Of a DNA stretch of 64,000 bases, positions 25,106 to 33,970 are shown one piece after another. The notes below the pieces were generated by a model. The model was not told the origin of the DNA. It made no database searches and was given only the letters and a program-made list of their open reading frames with translations. Position 1 is the stretch's first letter. Each line of letters begins with the position of its first letter. Made by a program: the position numbers and the translations under genes. Origin of the DNA: Ornithinimicrobium ciconiae (GTDB lineage: Bacteria; Actinomycetota; Actinomycetes; Actinomycetales; Dermatophilaceae); the NCBI RefSeq assembly GCF_007197575.1, contig NZ_CP041616.1, positions 1,550,001 to 1,614,000 of the forward strand. The letters run 5' to 3'.

Positions 25106-25972
25106 CTACAAGAGATCGTCGTCGTCCGGCGGGATATCGCGCTCGACGTCGAGCACGTCTGCCCCCAGCGTCAGTGCAAAGGAGGAGATGTTCCGCGGGG
25201 TGCGCCCCTCCCAGATGTTGGTGACGCCGGCCCGACGGATCAGAGGCAGGTCGAGGCGGGGTTGCTCGAGATAGCCGTCACGCAGCAGCACTGTGCGGTT
25301 GCGCTTGGACACTCCCTCGTAGCCGCTGACCCGGGTGCGTGTGCCGTCGCTCTCCGGCACGATGCGGACCGTGAGGGCAGCACGGTCGAGCCAGTCGCTG
25401 AAGGTCTCCATCGAGAACGCACCCAGCACGAGAGTGCACCCGAGGCGCCGCGGGATGACGTTGAGGTCGAGGCGACGCTCGACCGGGTCCAGGGCCTCGT
25501 CCCACTGATGCTCAGAGTTGGGGTAGTCGTCGATGATGAGCACCCGCGGAGCCTTCCGCAGCAGCTCGGTGGCCACCTCCTCGTGCGCGTCATGACCACC
25601 AAAGACCCGCAGGTCCAGCACGCGGAGCCGGTCGTCGATCCACGCGTCGTGTTCGTGGCCTTCGAGCAGGGCACGGGGTGGCAGTCCCAGCCCGCCGGCG
25701 CCGACGGCGAGCCACAGCTCCTCCGTGGTGACAGCACGCGAGGCGATCATCGTGGCGTGTCCGTCACCCGCGGCCCACGCCGCCATCCGGGCCAGGACCT
25801 GCAGGCGCAGGTGCTGTGGGCCGCGCACCGCCGTCGTCCTGCCGACCGGGATGCCGTCCGTGACCGCATCGATCACTGGCCAGCCAGTGCCGATCCGAGG
25901 CTGGTCCGCCGTCAGTTTTTCCCGCAGCTCGGCGATGCTGGGCACGGGCTCAAACTCCTCTTTGCTCGCCAT
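25106..25972 (-). CDS. RecA-fold-like protein with degenerate P-loop (copy 2)
   Basis: A 288-residue paralogue of the 10169 gene, similar along its whole length. RIGTGWPVIDAVTDG begins the fold; the Walker A position reads GRTTAVRGPQHLRL, again without GKT; VLIIDDY is the Walker B-like strand. Shared blocks are ASRAVTTEELWL, DDRLRVLDLRV and RAGVTNIW. ATG 25972 is chosen by alignment with copy 1, which also starts shortly before PVPSI-ELR. It is convergent with WhiB, and the gene upstream is a divergent GNAT. Function is unknown; two copies in one window suggest a small family specific to this lineage. Confidence 0.75.
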   Translation of the reverse strand: MASKEEFEPVPSIAELREKLTADQPRIGTGWPVIDAVTDGIPVGRTTAVRGPQHLRLQVLARMAAWAAGDGHATMIASRAVTTEELWLAVGAGGLGLPPRALLEGHEHDAWIDDRLRVLDLRVFGGHDAHEEVATELLRKAPRVLIIDDYPNSEHQWDEALDPVERRLDLNVIPRRLGCTLVLGAFSMETFSDWLDRAALTVRIVPESDGTRTRVSGYEGVSKRNRTVLLRDGYLEQPRLDLPLIRRAGVTNIWEGRTPRNISSFALTLGADVLDVERDIPPDDDDLL

Positions 25973-26076
25973 CGACAGATTGTCGCAGCGCGGTCTGACA
26001 GAGTTGGCCCACGCCGATCCAGGAAGGACTGATGCCCCATGGCCAGGACCATGCATGAGATGCCGGAGGGACAGCA

Positions 26077-26370
26077 GTGACCATCGAGGTGATCGACGCA
26101 CCGGAGCGCACGCGCTATGAGGCCGTCCGCGACGGCACGGTCCTGGGTTTCGCCGAGTATCAGCGCACCCACGAGCTCGTCGTCTTCACCCACACCGAGA
26201 TCGACCCCGCGTATGAGGGACAGGGCGTCGGCGGCACGTTGGTGCGCGGTGCCCTCGACCACGTCCGTGAGCTGGGTCTGAAGGCACTGCCCGTCTGCCC
26301 GTTCGTCCAGGCCTGGCTACAACGACACCCGGACTACGCAGACCTGGACTACCGCCGGGCCAAGGGCTGA
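26077..26370 (+). CDS. Small GNAT-type N-acetyltransferase (YjdJ-like)
   Basis: A 97-residue acetyltransferase of the short GNAT group. It has a beta-sheet start (MTIEVIDAPERTRYEAV), the acetyl-CoA loop DPAYEGQGVGGTLVRGAL and the conserved end LPVCPFVQAWLQRHPDYADL. The Cys in PVCPF is typical of this subfamily. It is a single-domain cytosolic enzyme with an unknown acceptor. It is transcribed divergently from the RecA-fold-like gene. Confidence 0.87.
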   Translation: MTIEVIDAPERTRYEAVRDGTVLGFAEYQRTHELVVFTHTEIDPAYEGQGVGGTLVRGALDHVRELGLKALPVCPFVQAWLQRHPDYADLDYRRAKG

Positions 26371-26411
26371 GCGCCTGAGGCGACTGATCGGGCGTGCGGA
26401 GTCAGGCCTGG

Positions 26412-27449
26412 TCAGAGACCGACCTGGTCCACGCCATACGTGGCCTGCTCACGGGTGTAGCCGTCGCCGTACTCTGACGAGAGCTGATCGATCAGCCCTT
26501 GTCGGGAGAACGCCATGACATCCAGGTAGTTCTCCGCGGCCCTGACCGCCTGTTCGTTGTAGTCGACGTCGATGCGGTCGACGGCCACAGTCGCCTGGTC
26601 AACAGTGAACTGGCTGCCGTACTCGGAGGAGAGCTGGTCGATCAGACCGACCCTGGAGAACGGCATCGTGTCCAGGTAGTTCTCCGCGGCCCTGACAGCC
26701 TGCTCATCCCAGTCCACGTCGACGGTGTCGGCGGCGAACGTCGCGTCCTCGACGGAGTAGCCGTCGCCATACTCGGACGAGAGTTGGTCGATCAACCCCT
26801 GGTAGGAGAACGGCATCACCGAGAGGTAGTTCTCCGCCGAGCGCACAGCGTTTGACTGGCCGGCCGTCATGTCCGGCTCAGCCGCTGCTGCTTCTGCCTC
26901 CGCCTGGGCTGCAGCTTCTGCCTCGGCGGCTGCCTCTGCCTCGGCTTGGGCAGCTGCCTCAGCCTCAGCTTCTGCCTCAGCTTCGGCCTGCTCCGCCTCA
27001 GCCTCTGCCTTGGCGGCGGCTTCCGCCTCTGCTTCCGCCTGAGCCGCTGCCTCAGCCTCAGCCTCGGACGAGTCGACAGCCTCGGTCTCCTCCGGCTGTG
27101 CCTCCGTGGTTTCGGGCTTGGCCGACTCATCATTCGCGGCGGCCTGCACGACCTCTGGAGCGTCGGGATCGTCCACCAGGGCGCCCACGGCGGGGATCAG
27201 GAGCAGAGCCCCGATGGGCAGGAGGAACCGCTTCTTCTTGTACCAGGCCCGAGGCTGGTCGGCACTGCCCTGCTCCAGGTCAGGGGACGCGACGTGCTGC
27301 CACTGAGGGGTCGGCGCAGCGTCATCGACGAGGAGCTGCCACCCCTGCGGTGCTGGCGGCCACGAGGGATCGGGGGCCCACCCCTCTGGGGGCAGCCACC
27401 CGCTCGGGGGCACTGGCCAGCCTGGGGGAGTGTTGAACCGCAAAGCCAT
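26412..27449 (-). CDS. Ltp-family surface protein with three helical repeats
   Basis: A 345-residue membrane-anchored protein. The N-terminus is a Trp-Pro-rich cytoplasmic segment (PPGWPVPPSGWLPPEGW). One hydrophobic helix follows (FLLPIGALLLIPAVGALV), then a long Ala-Glu-rich low-complexity coil. Three repeats of about 48 residues end the protein, each with RAAENYL, GLIDQLSSEYG and a closing VD, matching the Ltp host-surface lipoprotein repeat. In Streptococcus phage TP-J34, Ltp blocks phage DNA injection. Here it lacks a lipobox and is not in a prophage, so a surface role is likely and superinfection exclusion speculative. Confidence 0.82.
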   Translation of the reverse strand: MALRFNTPPGWPVPPSGWLPPEGWAPDPSWPPAPQGWQLLVDDAAPTPQWQHVASPDLEQGSADQPRAWYKKKRFLLPIGALLLIPAVGALVDDPDAPEVVQAAANDESAKPETTEAQPEETEAVDSSEAEAEAAAQAEAEAEAAAKAEAEAEQAEAEAEAEAEAAAQAEAEAAAEAEAAAQAEAEAAAAEPDMTAGQSNAVRSAENYLSVMPFSYQGLIDQLSSEYGDGYSVEDATFAADTVDVDWDEQAVRAAENYLDTMPFSRVGLIDQLSSEYGSQFTVDQATVAVDRIDVDYNEQAVRAAENYLDVMAFSRQGLIDQLSSEYGDGYTREQATYGVDQVGL

Positions 27450-27547
27450 GGAGTGACCACGTCCATTCTGCGAATGCCACGTGCCACACGTGGCCAAACT
27501 GACCCCGGGCGCATCTCACGGGAGGGATGCCTAGACAATATCCGACC

Positions 27548-28258
27548 ATGACTCACGGCCATGAACTGCTCGCCGGCGCCCACGTCGCCGAGGACGTCTT
27601 TGCGCTCTGCCCCGACTACCGCGCGCTGCTCGTCGTGGTCGACGGCATCACCCCGGCTCCCAGCGACGCCGCGAGTGAGGAGCTGCTGCTGGCCGCCGAG
27701 GCGCATGCCAACGAACTCCTCGCAGCGCAACCGGTGGATCAGTTGCCCCACGTGGAGGCGTGGCGCACGGCATACCGCGCCTTTGGGGCCAAGCCCCAGC
27801 GCACCCGCAACAGTCTCGAGGCCCTGACCCGGCGCGCTCCCGGTGGGTTGCCGCGCGTCAACCGGCTCACCGACGTCTACAACGCGGTCTCGGTGCTGCA
27901 CCAGCTGCCCCTCGGTGGCGAGGACCTGAGCCGGTATGCCGGGCCCCCGCACCTCGTGCGCGCCACGGGGGAGGAGCCGTTCGACACCGTCGCCGAGGGC
28001 GTCGACGTGGTCGAGCGCCCCGAGCCCGGCGAGGTCATCTGGCGCGACGAGCAGGGCGTCACCTGTCGCCGGTGGAACTGGCGGCAGGCCCGCCGCACCC
28101 AGTTGCACGAAGGCACCACGACCGCGCTGTTCATCATGGACGCGCTCGGCCCGATGAGCGACGACGCGCTGCAGGCCGCCGCCGAGGATCTCGTCAGCCA
28201 CCTGTCCGTGGGTATGCCGGTGCGCACCTGGCAGAGGTGGCTGCGCCCGGGCGACTGA
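27548..28258 (+). CDS. B3/B4-domain protein (PheT-like tRNA editing fold)
   Basis: A 236-residue stand-alone B3/B4 domain protein. The conserved block AWRTAYRAFGAKPQRTRNSLEAL, then LPRVNRLTDVYNAVSVLHQLPLGGEDL, is typical of the domain otherwise found in phenylalanyl-tRNA synthetase beta, where it edits Tyr-tRNA. Free-standing forms are presumed to be trans-editing or amino-acid-binding proteins, but the substrate is not established. ATG 27548 is chosen over the longer frame because THGHELL begins the homologous part. Confidence 0.87.
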   Translation: MTHGHELLAGAHVAEDVFALCPDYRALLVVVDGITPAPSDAASEELLLAAEAHANELLAAQPVDQLPHVEAWRTAYRAFGAKPQRTRNSLEALTRRAPGGLPRVNRLTDVYNAVSVLHQLPLGGEDLSRYAGPPHLVRATGEEPFDTVAEGVDVVERPEPGEVIWRDEQGVTCRRWNWRQARRTQLHEGTTTALFIMDALGPMSDDALQAAAEDLVSHLSVGMPVRTWQRWLRPGD

Positions 28259-28339
28259 CGGGTCGGGCCCGGTTGCGCGCTGAGATGAACTTCGGGCGCG
28301 TTGTAGGTGTCTGGGCGGCAAACGGGGTACAACGGTGAG

Positions 28340-30424
28340 ATGGCAACCGCGAGGACGCTGTCACAGGGCCACCGGGTGGAGGCCCCGGTCCATGGTGTGC
28401 AGCACCGGCGGGCGCGGTTGGTCCTGCCGCTGGTCGTCCTGGTCGCCATCCTGTGGATGGAGAGCGCCGTGCGGATCAGGACCGACGGTCCGTTCTTCGC
28501 GGTGGGGTTGGTCTACGCGACCCTCTTCGCGGCCGTCGCCGCCCTCTTCGTCTTCCTGGTCGCGAGCTTCTTCCACCAGGTGGCCCGGCACATCGTTGTG
28601 GGTCTGAGTCTGGCCGCGATCACTGTCGTCTTCCTGACACAGGTCCTCTACTACGACATCTTCAAGACCTACTACACGGTCTTTTCCGCGGCCAACGGTG
28701 GCCAGGCGGCGGAGTTCCTGGACGTCGTCATCGTCAAGGTCAACGAGAACCTTGCGTTCGTCACGCTCATCGCGCTGCCCCTCCTGCTGTTCCTCGTCCT
28801 TCCCAAGAAGGCCCCGTGGGCGCGTTATCGATACAGCTGGCGGGAGCGAGGTGTTGCCGCCGGGCTGGCGGCGGTGCTGTTCGGGGCGGCGCTGCTCTCG
28901 ATCAACGTGGGGGACAAGGACCACGGCAGTGCCTATGACGCCTACTACCGCAACAACGAGCCGGTCGCGTCGGTCAGCCAACTGGGTCTGCTGACGACCA
29001 TGCGGCTCGACCTGCAGCGCACCCTGCTCGGGTTTGAGCCTGGCGTCCCACCGCCGCCCCCGATGGCAATCCCGCCAAAGCCCTCCCAGGAGGAGCCGGC
29101 GGACAATCCCGCCCCGTCGAACCCCGATGGGGAGCCGGGACCGTCGGGTGACGGGACGGGCGTGCCGGTGGAGGAACCGGTCGTCTACGGCGACAACGCC
29201 ATGGACATCGACTTCGAGGCTCTGATGGAGCAGGCCGGCGACGAAGAGCTCAAGAACATGCACCTCTACTTCAGCTCGCTCACGCCGTCGAGCAAGAACG
29301 AGCACACCGGCATGTTCGAGGGCTACAACCTGGTCTTCCTCACGGCTGAGGCCTACTCGCACTACGCCGTGGACGAGGACCTCACCCCGACGCTCTACCG
29401 GATGACCCACGAGGGCGTGAACTTCACCAACTTCTACAACCCGATCTGGGGGGTCAGCACCTCCGACGGGGAGTATGTCGCGACGACCGGGCTGATTCCC
29501 AAGAGCGGGGTCTGGAGCATGCTCAAGTCCGGTGACAACTCGATGCCGTTCGCCATGGGCAACCAGCTGGCTGCCCTGGGCTACAAGACGCTGGCCTATC
29601 ACAACCACACCTACGACTACTACGGCCGCGACGTCTCCCACCCCAACCTCGGCTACGACTACAAGGGCGTCGGCAACGGGCTGGACGTCACCACGTCCTG
29701 GCCCGAGTCAGACGTCGAGATGATCGACGTGACGACGGAGGAGTTCGTCCACGACGAGCCCTTCCACGCCTACTTCATGACGGTCAGCGGCCACCTGCTC
29801 TACAACTGGGGCGGCAACGCGATGGCCGCCAAGAACCGCGACCTCGTCTCCGACCTGCCCTACAACGAGGCCGGACAGGCCTATATGGCCACCCAGATCG
29901 AGCTCGACCGGGCACTCGAGCTGCTCAACGAGCGACTCGAGGAAGCAGGGGTCGCAGACAACACCCTCATCGTGCTCAGCGCCGACCACTACCCCTACGG
30001 CCTGGAGAAGGAGGACCTCGACAACCTGGCCGGCCACGAGGTGGACAGCCGCTTCGAGCTGCACAAGTCCAGCCTGATCATCTATGCCCAGGGCATGGAG
30101 CCCGAGACCGTCGACGAGCCGGTGTCCAGCCTGGACATCATGCCGACGCTGTCCAACCTGATGGGTGTGGAGTTCGACTCCCGCCTCTTCATGGGCCGCG
30201 ACGTCTTCGCCGACACCGACCCGCTGGTGATCTTCAACGATCGCAGTTTCATCACCGACAAGGGTCGCTACGACAGCGTCGCGCGGGAGTTCACCCCCAA
30301 CGAGGGCGTCGAGGTCCCCGACGACTACCGACAGCTCATCTCAGACGAGATCGACCGGAAGTTCTACTACTCCGCCCAGATACTGGATCGCGACTACTAC
30401 AGCCTCGTCCTTCCTGAGGACTGA
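28340..30424 (+). CDS. LtaS-like lipoteichoic acid synthase/alkaline phosphatase superfamily enzyme
   Basis: A 694-residue membrane enzyme. About five transmembrane helices lie in residues 25-200, followed by a Pro-rich linker near 240-285 and an extracellular sulfatase-fold domain. The catalytic Thr374 lies in WGVSTSDGEY, the position of the nucleophile in LtaS; ADHYPYG supplies metal ligands. It should transfer a glycerol-phosphate or related group onto a cell-envelope polymer. ATG 28340 follows GGTGAG. It stands alone, and its real polymer is uncertain in an actinomycete. Confidence 0.87.
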   Translation: MATARTLSQGHRVEAPVHGVQHRRARLVLPLVVLVAILWMESAVRIRTDGPFFAVGLVYATLFAAVAALFVFLVASFFHQVARHIVVGLSLAAITVVFLTQVLYYDIFKTYYTVFSAANGGQAAEFLDVVIVKVNENLAFVTLIALPLLLFLVLPKKAPWARYRYSWRERGVAAGLAAVLFGAALLSINVGDKDHGSAYDAYYRNNEPVASVSQLGLLTTMRLDLQRTLLGFEPGVPPPPPMAIPPKPSQEEPADNPAPSNPDGEPGPSGDGTGVPVEEPVVYGDNAMDIDFEALMEQAGDEELKNMHLYFSSLTPSSKNEHTGMFEGYNLVFLTAEAYSHYAVDEDLTPTLYRMTHEGVNFTNFYNPIWGVSTSDGEYVATTGLIPKSGVWSMLKSGDNSMPFAMGNQLAALGYKTLAYHNHTYDYYGRDVSHPNLGYDYKGVGNGLDVTTSWPESDVEMIDVTTEEFVHDEPFHAYFMTVSGHLLYNWGGNAMAAKNRDLVSDLPYNEAGQAYMATQIELDRALELLNERLEEAGVADNTLIVLSADHYPYGLEKEDLDNLAGHEVDSRFELHKSSLIIYAQGMEPETVDEPVSSLDIMPTLSNLMGVEFDSRLFMGRDVFADTDPLVIFNDRSFITDKGRYDSVAREFTPNEGVEVPDDYRQLISDEIDRKFYYSAQILDRDYYSLVLPED

Positions 30425-30429
30425 GTGAA

Positions 30430-30489
30430 CCGTGGAGTCGTCCACGGCCTGCGGATCATCCGAACAGGAGGATTCGGCAGGGCTGCCGA
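30430..30489 (+). terminator. Two hairpins after the LtaS-like gene
   Basis: A perfect 7-bp stem CCGTGGA/TCCACGG with a GTCG loop (30430-30447) is followed by TCGGCA/TGCCGA at 30474-30489. Neither has a strong U-tract. They probably reduce read-through into the holin-like gene. Confidence 0.5.
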
Positions 30490-30551
30490 GCCAGTAGTGT
30501 CAGGCCACAGGAGCCGGACCTGCGGCGCCCACGTGAAATGAAGGTGGAGAC

Positions 30552-30962
30552 ATGCTCCGGTTCCTCGCGCAGATGGCCCTCGCGGTCCTGGCCAACGCCG
30601 TCGGTCTGCTCGTCGCCTCCCTGGTGGTTCCCGGCTTCTCGATGCAACCCGTCGGGTTCGTGATCGCCGTGGTGATCTTCTCGGTCCTGCAGGGCGTCCT
30701 GAGTCCCTTCATGCTCTCGATGTCGTTGCGTTATATGCCCGCGATCCGAGGGGGCGTCGCCCTGGTCACCACGCTGGTCAGCCTCGTGCTGACGAACTGG
30801 CTGACCGACGGACTGAACATCTCCGGCCTCACGGCATGGGTGCTCGGTCCGTTCGTCGTCTGGCTGGCCGTGCTCCTGGCCGCGGTCGTGCTGCCGCTCT
30901 TCCTCTTCAAGCAGCTCCTCAGCGACCGACCGCGCCGCCAGTCCACCATCACCGGGGCCTGA
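30552..30962 (+). CDS. Holin-like small membrane protein (phage holin family 4 type)
   Basis: A 136-residue integral membrane protein with four hydrophobic helices and a short basic C-terminal tail. The pattern LANAVGLLVASLVVPGFS, then VIFSVLQGVLSP, then LTNWLTDGLNISG resembles the chromosomal holin_4_2 superfamily found throughout actinobacteria. Despite the name there is no prophage context. AAGGTGGAGAC precedes the ATG. The function is not established for chromosomal members. Confidence 0.75.
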   Translation: MLRFLAQMALAVLANAVGLLVASLVVPGFSMQPVGFVIAVVIFSVLQGVLSPFMLSMSLRYMPAIRGGVALVTTLVSLVLTNWLTDGLNISGLTAWVLGPFVVWLAVLLAAVVLPLFLFKQLLSDRPRRQSTITGA

Positions 30963-30983
30963 CCGTCCCGGCCCGGGCCGTGC

Positions 30984-31910
30984 TCAGCCCCGACTGGGCC
31001 GCACCGGTCTCGGCCGGGCGTCGACGACTGACGCGAGCAGCAGCGCGCCGCCAACCACCAGGGTGGCCGTGAGGTGCTCGCCGAGCAGCAGCACCGCGAG
31101 CACCGTCGCCGTCAGTGGCTCCAGCAGCGCCACGACGGTCGCCACCGCGGGGCCGGCGTGCGCCAGCCCGGCGAAGTAGAGCGTCCACGCCAGCGCCGTC
31201 GGGAACACCGCGAAGAACGCGACCAGCCCGAGGTTGCGTGCGGTCGGCTCGAAGGCCAGGGGCGCGAACGGCAGCGTGCACGCCGCGAGCAGCAGGCCGC
31301 CGAGCAGGAACCCATAGCCGGTCACCATCGGGGCGTCGGTGCCCCGGTGCGGACGAGCCGCGACCATCGATAGGAGTGCAAAGGACGCGCCGGCACACAG
31401 CGCCAGGAGTATGCCGACCAGCGCCTCCCCGGGATCCGTCCCGGGAGCAGCCGGGCCACCGACGAGCAGAACTAACCCGACCACTCCCAGGGCGAGCGGT
31501 CGCACCTGGGTGGCGGTCGGCATACGGCGTCGGCGCACTGACTGCACGAGCACCACGATCATGGGTGCCGACCCGATCGTGACCAGGGTGGCGATGCTCA
31601 CCGAGGCCAGGGCCACCCCGCCGAAGTAGGTCGCCTGGAAGACCGCGACCAGGACGCCGGTGAGGGCCACGCGGGTGAGCGCCGGCCGGCCGCGCGGCAG
31701 CCACCGGCGCTGGGCCAGGAGGACCAGGACCAGCAGACCGCCGCCGAGTGCCAACCGGTAGGTCGCGACCGCCGGAGCGCTCAGGCCGGAACTCTCCGCC
31801 AGGGCGGCCCCCGAGACGCCACCGGTGCCCCAGAGAAGCCCGGCGAGCACGAGCAGGCCGAAGCCGCTGGGGGCGGCATGCTCGTGGTGGGCGGAGGGGT
31901 GGGCGGTCAC
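30984..31910 (-). CDS. EamA/DMT-family transporter
   Basis: A 308-residue protein with about ten transmembrane helices in two EamA repeats. The start LLVLAGLLWGTGGVSGAAL and the second repeat, ending near LEPLTATVLAVLLLGEHLT, are diagnostic. Likely a metabolite exporter, with unknown substrate. A decayed fragment resembling its middle lies at 13951-14098. It is convergent with the holin-like gene. Confidence 0.9.
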   Translation of the reverse strand: MTAHPSAHHEHAAPSGFGLLVLAGLLWGTGGVSGAALAESSGLSAPAVATYRLALGGGLLVLVLLAQRRWLPRGRPALTRVALTGVLVAVFQATYFGGVALASVSIATLVTIGSAPMIVVLVQSVRRRRMPTATQVRPLALGVVGLVLLVGGPAAPGTDPGEALVGILLALCAGASFALLSMVAARPHRGTDAPMVTGYGFLLGGLLLAACTLPFAPLAFEPTARNLGLVAFFAVFPTALAWTLYFAGLAHAGPAVATVVALLEPLTATVLAVLLLGEHLTATLVVGGALLLASVVDARPRPVRPSRG

Positions 31911-32080
31911 GGGGGACAGCGTGACACGGACCGGCCCGGGTCAGGCGTGCCCGCGTGCGGTCGTTGTCGAGGGCTGAAGCGGAATCGCAACGGGACCCTC
32001 ACGGGAAGGTATTGGAAAAGTAAAGAATGTGAGGCAGGATAGAGGTAGTTGTACCTTCAATCGCCAGCCAAGGAGCTTTT

Positions 32081-33280
32081 GTGGTTAACCCTGCCCGCTC
32101 ACTGTCCAAGCCGCTGCGCGTCGCAACGACGCTCGCGCTCGCCCTCGGCCTGACCGCCCTGCCCACGGTCGCTCAAGCCGACGGCGCGGATGTCACCGCT
32201 CCGAGTGTCACAACGGTTTCTGGAACGTCCTACACCGTGCCGTCCGGCAGCGGCTACGAGAAGATCTCCTTCAAGCTGTATGACGCGGGGAAGGTTGACA
32301 AGGTCGTCCTCAACGGGGTGGAGAGGGACCTGGCCAACAATGTGTGGTCGGACCTGAACTTCGTCAAGCCGGGGACGTTTGGTGCGGTCCTGGGGCACAA
32401 CACGCTTGAGGTCTTTGACGTGGCGGGCAATGTCACGACCGTGGACTTCGTGCTCAACACCAAGGCCCCGACCGTCACGGTCAAGGACGGGGACAACTTC
32501 ACCGCCCGTGACGGCGAGACCTACGAAAAGGTCTCGTTCTCGTTGTTCGACGCCGGCAAGGTCGACAAGGTCGTCCTCAACGGCGTCGTCAAGGATCTCG
32601 CCGACAATGTGTGGTCGGACCTGAACTTCGTCAAGCCGGGCGCCTTTGGTGCGGTTCTGGGAGAGAACACCCTGGAGGTCTTTGACGTGGCGGGCAATGT
32701 CACGTCGGTGAACTTCGTCCTGAGCGCGACCGCGCCGACCGTGACGGTCAAGGACACCGAGGGCTACACCATTACCGATGGTGACGACTTCGAGATGGTG
32801 TCCTTCAAGCTCTTCGACGCAGGCAAGGTGGACAAGGTTGTCCTCAACGGCGTGGTGAAGGACCTGTCGAACAACGCCTGGTCCGACCTGAACTTCGTCA
32901 AGCCGGGCGTCTTCGGTGCCGTCCTTGGCGACAACACGCTGGAGGTCTTCGACATCTCCGGCAACAAGACCACCGTGAACTTCACGCTCGTCCTGCCGCG
33001 AGTCACCGCCGACACGCTGGGCATCACCTCCAGCCTCCCGCGCGGCTGGATCAAGCAGGGCGCGACGCTGACCGTCGACGAGGGCACCTGGTCGCCGACC
33101 CCGCAGTTCAGCTACCAGTGGTTCCGTGACGGCGTGGCGATTGAGTGGGCGACCGGCCAGTCGTTCAAGTTGGCCGGTGCGCGGTTCCCCGAGGGCGTCG
33201 TGATCACCGTTGAGGTGACCGGCTCCGCCGAGGGCCACCGCCCGACAACCGTCACGCACTCGGTGACCACGGTTCGCTGA
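32081..33280 (+). CDS. Secreted protein with three 89-residue repeats
   Basis: A 399-residue exported protein. A Sec signal peptide (basic start, then TTLALALGLTALPTVAQA) is followed by three consecutive 89-residue repeats, each starting AP-V-TV and containing DAGKVDKVVLNGV, WSDLNFVKPG, FGAVLG and NTLEVFD-(V/I)-(A/S)-GN. These look like Ig-like beta-sandwich modules. A final C-terminal domain (ITSSLPRGWIKQGATL, then FSYQWFRDGV) is another Ig-like fold. GTG 32081 follows AAGGAG. There is no sorting signal, so the protein is probably released or loosely bound at the surface. Function is unknown; adhesion or scaffolding is possible. Confidence 0.85.
   Translation: MVNPARSLSKPLRVATTLALALGLTALPTVAQADGADVTAPSVTTVSGTSYTVPSGSGYEKISFKLYDAGKVDKVVLNGVERDLANNVWSDLNFVKPGTFGAVLGHNTLEVFDVAGNVTTVDFVLNTKAPTVTVKDGDNFTARDGETYEKVSFSLFDAGKVDKVVLNGVVKDLADNVWSDLNFVKPGAFGAVLGENTLEVFDVAGNVTSVNFVLSATAPTVTVKDTEGYTITDGDDFEMVSFKLFDAGKVDKVVLNGVVKDLSNNAWSDLNFVKPGVFGAVLGDNTLEVFDISGNKTTVNFTLVLPRVTADTLGITSSLPRGWIKQGATLTVDEGTWSPTPQFSYQWFRDGVAIEWATGQSFKLAGARFPEGVVITVEVTGSAEGHRPTTVTHSVTTVR
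32198..32998 (+). repeat. Three 267-bp in-frame repeats
   Basis: Units at 32198-32464, 32465-32731 and 32732-32998 are exactly 267 bp each. Units 1 and 2 share identical stretches, for example the 35 bases starting at 32339 and at 32606. Unit 3 is more diverged. This suggests recent duplication or gene conversion between the first two units. Confidence 0.9.
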
Positions 33281-33284
33281 CCGA

Positions 33285-33324
33285 CCGGTCCACCACGGAC
33301 GTCTCCGGTCCACCACGGACGGGC
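33285..33324 (+). repeat. Two tandem 20-bp units
   Basis: CCGGTCCACCACGGACG occurs at 33285 and 33305 with a 20-bp period, directly after the stop codon of the repeat protein and before its terminator. The role is unknown. Confidence 0.8.
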
Positions 33325-33361
33325 CCCGGCACACCACCAACGGTGTGCCGGGGCCTTGTTT
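33322..33361 (+). terminator. Strong intrinsic terminator
   Basis: A perfect 14-bp GC-rich stem (GGCCCCGGCACACC and its complement) with a six-base loop is followed by TTGTTT. It ends the repeat-protein transcript. Confidence 0.9.
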
Positions 33362-33385
33362 CGCGTGGGCGGTAGATTCCCAGGG

Positions 33386-33898
33386 ATGACGCCCTCACCG
33401 ATCGCCCGACGCGCGGCCGCACCGGCGAGCGCCGCCTGCCTCGCGATCGGCCTGCTCCTGGCAGGGTGCGGCACCTCCACTGCTCCGGAGGGCACGGGCT
33501 CGACCCCCACCTCCGACAGCACGCCGTCCGCGACCGACAACACTCCGTCCACGACCGACGCCACGTCGCCCACGTCCGACGCCACCACCGATGGAGCAAC
33601 GATGACCCAGACCCCCGAGGAGCCCCTGGGCGCGGGAGCCGTGCTCACTCCCGAGGACGACGGTGCCACGGTGCGCCTGATGGTCGGCGAGGAGGTCTCG
33701 GTGCAGCTGGCCCCGCCGTGGGACACGGCGGAGCCGGTGTCCGAGGACGCCGACGTCGTCGAGGTCGTGCGCGTCGACCACTTCACCGACCCCGGGTATG
33801 CCGAGTTCACCCTGCTGGCCCTGGGCGCCGGTGAGGCGAGGGTCCAGGTGCAGGCGGAAGGTGAGGAGATCGGCATACACCTCACCGTCACCGACTGA
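33386..33898 (+). CDS. Lipoprotein with Ser/Thr-rich linker and small beta domain
   Basis: A 170-residue lipoprotein; the lipobox LLLAGC puts the modified cysteine near residue 28. A Thr/Ser/Pro/Asp linker of about 50 residues follows, then a roughly 90-residue beta-rich domain containing VRLMVGEEVSVQL, DVVEVV and a closing EIGIHLTV. The last domain has the look of a chagasin-like or other Ig-like sandwich, but key motifs are not clear. ATG 33386 follows CAGGG. Function is unknown; extracellular binding is likely. It is convergent with the M36 protease gene. Confidence 0.7.
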   Translation: MTPSPIARRAAAPASAACLAIGLLLAGCGTSTAPEGTGSTPTSDSTPSATDNTPSTTDATSPTSDATTDGATMTQTPEEPLGAGAVLTPEDDGATVRLMVGEEVSVQLAPPWDTAEPVSEDADVVEVVRVDHFTDPGYAEFTLLALGAGEARVQVQAEGEEIGIHLTVTD

Positions 33899-33911
33899 GC
33901 CGCACGCGCAA

Positions 33912-33943
33912 GGGCCCCGCCACCAGGATCTGGTGACGGGGCC
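33912..33943. terminator. Bidirectional terminator hairpin
   Basis: GGGCCCCGCCACCAG pairs with its downstream partner (one mismatch) around a two- to three-base loop. It lies between two convergent genes, the lipoprotein and the M36 protease. Confidence 0.8.
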
Positions 33944-33970
33944 CTCTCGTGCGGTGCCTGCTGCGAAGGG

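Noticed and set aside
30552..30962. Holin-like gene as sign of a prophage
   Set aside because: No integrase, structural or lysis genes are nearby; chromosomal holin_4_2-like proteins are common in actinobacteria.
32198..32998. CRISPR-like periodic repeats
   Set aside because: The 267-bp units are coding, in frame and contiguous without spacers; no cas genes are present.
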